Below, one piece after another: positions 21,413-23,644 of a stretch of 23,644 nucleotides of DNA (the stretch's first letter is position 1; every line of letters begins with the position of its first letter). The stretch lies in IMG/VR virus record IMGVR_UViG_3300007351_000200, positions 1 through 23,644 of that record. One strand, written 5' to 3'. This DNA is from a virus. Both the position numbers and the translations under genes were made by a program. Under the pieces are notes generated by a model that saw only the letters and a list, made by a program, of their open reading frames with translations, did no database searches and was not told the DNA's origin.

Positions 21413-22456
21413 ATGGGTAAGTTAAATGATGGTAAGAATAAAAAAGTTCGCAAATATACAGATGCAAAGACGACTGCAAATAAACAGTCGGCTGGTTTCC
21501 AAATTGCTTCTTTAGATCTTCCCAAGGGAGTAAATTCGTTTTACTTCAAGAAAGAGGGAATGTATTACTTGGATGTTCTCCCATATACTGCTGGGAAGAA
21601 CAATCCAATGGCTGATGAAGGTTATGATCACTGGGAGCGCACTTATTGGGCTCACAGAGGTGTTGGAGCCGAAAACAAGCAATATTGCTGCTTGTTGAAG
21701 AATTGGGGAGAGAATTGTCCTATTTGCGAACATCGACAAGAATTAGAACGTCGTGGAGCAAGTGAGGACGTAATTAAGGCATTGTGGCCCAAGAAGCGCC
21801 AGATAATGGCTATTATTGATGTTGAGGATAAGGATAAAGGTATCCAAATCCTTGAAGGCCCATATGCTTTTGGTTTGGGTTCTTTAATTGATAATAAGAT
21901 TGATGCTGCACGCGAGGGCAGTCCTGTTACTCGTTTTTATCATGCTGACGGCGGTATGACTCTTGCTGTAAAATGCAAGAGCGAAGGCTTCAAATTGAAG
22001 GATGGTGGAAGCGGTAAGTTTTTGAAGCCAGTTAATCTTGAGATGGAACCAAGAGAAACCAATTATGAGGATAAGGATGTTCCTTGTTTGGATGATCTGC
22101 TCAAGAAGCCAGATTATAAGAAACTCAAGGAAGTCTTCCATAAGGGTGCTGATGAAGATGATGATGATGGGGATACTGTAGACGAAGTTGAAGCTACTAC
22201 TCCTGTTCCAACAAATAATGAAACAGAAGTAGAATTTGAAGTTGGAGAAAAGGTAAAACACTCTAAGTATGGAGTTTGTACTGTTCTTGAAATTAAGAAT
22301 GGTAAGTTGAAGCTCAAAGACAAGGATGGTGACACTCACAGAGCTATTGATCCATCCGAAGTCAGCACTTATACTCCTGAGCCAGAAAAGAAGCCTGAGA
22401 TTCAGAATCTTTCAAAGCCCAAGAGAAGTGCTGTAACGGATGACGAAGAAGAGTAA
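21413..22456 (+). CDS. gp32-like single-stranded DNA-binding protein with Tudor-like segment
   Basis: A 347-aa ssDNA-binding protein resembling T4 gp32-type phage SSBs. The N-terminal basic tail (GKLNDGKNKKVRKY) suits cooperative binding. The core contains YYLDVLPY and the zinc site YCCLLKNWGENCPICEHRQEL, then AIIDVEDKDKGIQILEG. After an acidic linker (DEDDDDGD), residues VEFEVGEKVKHSKYGVCTVLEI resemble the Tudor/KOW-like tail of UvrD/PcrA helicases, which is not usual for SSBs. The extreme C-terminus is acidic (TDDEEE), the usual partner-binding tip. ATG 21413 is preferred, 10 bases after GAAAGG; the ATG at 21383 lies inside the homing endonuclease gene. Codon use is richer in C/G third bases than the neighbours, consistent with high expression. 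Confidence 0.83.
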   Translation: MGKLNDGKNKKVRKYTDAKTTANKQSAGFQIASLDLPKGVNSFYFKKEGMYYLDVLPYTAGKNNPMADEGYDHWERTYWAHRGVGAENKQYCCLLKNWGENCPICEHRQELERRGASEDVIKALWPKKRQIMAIIDVEDKDKGIQILEGPYAFGLGSLIDNKIDAAREGSPVTRFYHADGGMTLAVKCKSEGFKLKDGGSGKFLKPVNLEMEPRETNYEDKDVPCLDDLLKKPDYKKLKEVFHKGADEDDDDGDTVDEVEATTPVPTNNETEVEFEVGEKVKHSKYGVCTVLEIKNGKLKLKDKDGDTHRAIDPSEVSTYTPEPEKKPEIQNLSKPKRSAVTDDEEE

Positions 22457-22477
22457 TTGTTAGACTGCGCTGCAAGC

Positions 22478-22525
22478 CGGTGCATCCGTGAAGGCACAAA
22501 CCTGAGCGGGTGCACCGTTTTCTTT
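22478..22525 (+). terminator. Intrinsic terminator after the ssDNA-binding protein
   Basis: A 10-bp G/C-rich stem, CGGTGCATCC (22478-22487) with GGGTGCACCG (22508-22517), contains one T-G wobble. It encloses a 20-base loop with a small internal GTG/CAC pairing and is followed by TTTTCTTT. Its G/C richness stands out in this AT-rich genome. It would end transcripts of the highly expressed SSB gene. The large structured loop leaves room for a regulatory RNA, but I recognise no riboswitch class. Confidence 0.75.
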
Positions 22526-22535
22526 AGGAGAAGTT

Positions 22536-22937
22536 ATGGAAGAGAAGAAGATTCGTATCAAGATATTGGAATATTATGTCCCAGATTACAATTATGATTG
22601 TAGTTATTGTGAGACAAGTCCAAGAATAAGTGAGGAATCGAGTTGGGATTTGGTTACTTACGAAGAATTCAAAATTCTTCAAACTTGGATGCACGATCAT
22701 AACAAGACAAATCATTCAATAAAAATAGTAATTGCTACTGAAAAATCTGTAGATATTCCACAAACAGTAAAAGATTATCTTGATAAAGCCAAAAAGATAA
22801 TAGAAGATAAAAAGGAAAGAGAACGTAAGAAATTGGAAAAAGCCGAGAAGAGGCAGAAAACTCTTGAAAAAAAGAAAAAGGATGAAGAATTAAGATTATT
22901 GAAAGAACTTCAAAACAAATATAAAGTGAGTGTTTAA
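22536..22937 (+). CDS. Coiled-coil protein, unknown function
   Basis: A 133-aa protein. The first half is mixed alpha/beta with CSYCETSP near residue 22 and aromatic residues (YYVPDYNYD). The second half, from about residue 80 on, is an almost pure Lys/Glu coiled coil (AKKIIEDKKERERKKLEKAE onward). It begins 8 bases after AGGAG and ends 1 base before the recombinase gene, so the two are likely co-translated. No family recognised. A partner or loader for the RecA-like protein is a context guess. Confidence 0.72.
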   Translation: MEEKKIRIKILEYYVPDYNYDCSYCETSPRISEESSWDLVTYEEFKILQTWMHDHNKTNHSIKIVIATEKSVDIPQTVKDYLDKAKKIIEDKKERERKKLEKAEKRQKTLEKKKKDEELRLLKELQNKYKVSV

Positions 22938-22938
22938 A

Positions 22939-23570
22939 ATGAGTGAAGATATCCTTGATAGATTGGTTGATACTGCTGAAGAGATTTCCAATATTATTGG
23001 TTCTGAAGATTCTGAATTAGATCAAGATGAAACACCAAAGAAAAGGGGCAGAAAGAAAAAGGAAATGGCTGAAGAGATCAAAGGATCTCTTGTCAATAAA
23101 AGATCTAAAGAAACCCCGCTACATAATAGAGAGTTGTTAAGTAGTGGCTCAACTCTTCTTAATCTTCAATGTACTGGAAAAGCATCTGGTTGTTACCCCA
23201 AGGGTACGTATGTTCATATAGTTGGAGACAGTGATTCAGGTAAGACTTGGTTAGCAATGACAGCGTTTGGAGAAGCTTCTCTGAATAAGGAATTTGATGA
23301 TTATAGATTCCTTTATTATTCAGGAGAACCTGGTGGACAGATGTTAGACCGCGCAGGTTGTTTTGGATCAAAAGCAGCAGGAAGAATTGAACAGATTAAT
23401 GTTTCTTCTCCTGAAGAATTCTATGATGATTTGGATACAAAACATAAAGAAGGCAAGCCATATATTGTTGTATTAGATAGTATGGATTCTTTAATTCCAT
23501 TAGACGATGTTGAAAAGTACGAAGAAAACAAAGAACTTCGTTCTAAGGGTAAGGAAGCTAAAGGTAGTTT
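22939..23570 (+). CDS. RecA/UvsX-like recombinase, 3' end missing
   Basis: The first 210 residues of a RecA-superfamily ATPase used for strand exchange in phage recombination and replication restart. Walker A GDSDSGKT is at residues 96-103 and the Walker B strand YIVVLDSMDSL at 175-185; LYYSGEPGGQMLDR lies between them. The N-terminal about 60 residues are acidic, then carry TPKKRGRKKKE (32-42), an AT-hook-like basic patch uncommon in RecA. The frame stays open to the end of real sequence, where adapter begins, so the C-terminal part is absent because of the contig end, not mutation. Any residues read past 23570 are adapter translation. ATG 22939 follows the upstream stop by one base. Confidence 0.88.
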
Positions 23571-23644
23571 AGATCGGAAGAGCACACGTCTGAACTCCAG
23601 TCACCGATGTATCTCGTATGCCGTCTTCTGCTTGAAAAAAAAAA
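23571..23644 (+). other. Illumina TruSeq adapter and poly-A artefact
   Basis: The sequence from 23571 begins AGATCGGAAGAGC and continues exactly as the TruSeq indexed adapter through position 23634. The 6-base index CGATGT is at 23605-23610, followed by ATCTCGTATGCC and the rest. Ten A residues close the contig. This is library-construction sequence, not phage DNA, and should be trimmed. The biological contig ends at 23570. Confidence 0.99.

Noticed and set aside
22457-22535. A tRNA or riboswitch in the G/C-rich gap after the SSB gene
   Set aside because: No cloverleaf, T-loop or known riboswitch core is recognisable; a 10-bp stem followed by TTTTCTTT fits a terminator.
23571-23644. C-terminal residues of the RecA-like protein read through the end of the window
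   Set aside because: These codons come from sequencing adapter; the frame stays open by chance.

Overview
The window looks like part of a lytic tailed bacteriophage (Caudoviricetes-type) genome, probably a shotgun or virome contig. Every supported gene is on the + strand. Genes are packed end to end with ATGA/TAATG-type overlaps, the DNA is AT-rich, and the content is viral replication, recombination and DNA modification with no cellular housekeeping genes. The host cannot be named. The left end cuts into a 5'-3' exonuclease gene. The right end cuts into a RecA/UvsX-like gene and is then capped by Illumina TruSeq adapter (23571-23634) plus poly-A, so only about 1-23570 is biological.

Layout. 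(1) 1-3211: 5'-3' exonuclease, a RAMP/Cas7-looking protein of unknown role, an HNH endonuclease set between two degenerate GGTNN pentanucleotide arrays, a terminator, a phage metallopeptidase and a PD-(D/E)XK-type nuclease. (2) 3228-10100: a dense DNA-base hypermodification cluster: GNAT acetyltransferase, TET-associated-type glycosyltransferase, amidoligase, low-molecular-weight phosphatase, ParB-like protein, an amino acid:DNA transferase candidate (formerly alpha-glutamyl/putrescinyl thymine pyrophosphorylase family), FAD-dependent oxidase/lyase, 5-hydroxymethyl-dU DNA kinase candidate and TET/JBP dioxygenase. A 25-bp perfect inverted repeat and a mini-ORF leader punctuate it. (3) 10122-19453: replication core: unknown protein, beta-clamp-like protein, a uracil-DNA-glycosylase/3'-5' exonuclease fusion, small accessory genes, ThyX, a double-length CsrA, a MazG-like/NADAR fusion, the family A polymerase domain as a separate gene, and an AAA+ clamp loader. 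(4) 19453-23570: Cys-rich and coiled-coil proteins, a GIY-YIG homing endonuclease, a gp32-like ssDNA-binding protein with an added Tudor-like segment, a terminator, a coiled-coil protein and the RecA-like recombinase.

How it may work together (inference). The phage makes dTMP with ThyX and copies DNA with a split Pol A, clamp and clamp loader. The TET/JBP enzyme could then create hydroxymethyl bases in finished DNA. The kinase would phosphorylate the hydroxymethyl group, the transferase would replace phosphate with an amino acid, and the FAD enzyme, GNAT, amidoligase and glycosyltransferase would trim or decorate it. No cytosine methyltransferase and no dUMP/dCMP hydroxymethylase is visible, so TET acting on thymine, or on 5mC made by an enzyme outside the window, is the main open question.

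The strongest candidates for something undescribed are this gene combination, the single-chain CsrA pseudo-dimer with complementary half-sites, the UDG-exo/Pol split, and the pentamer arrays around the HNH gene.
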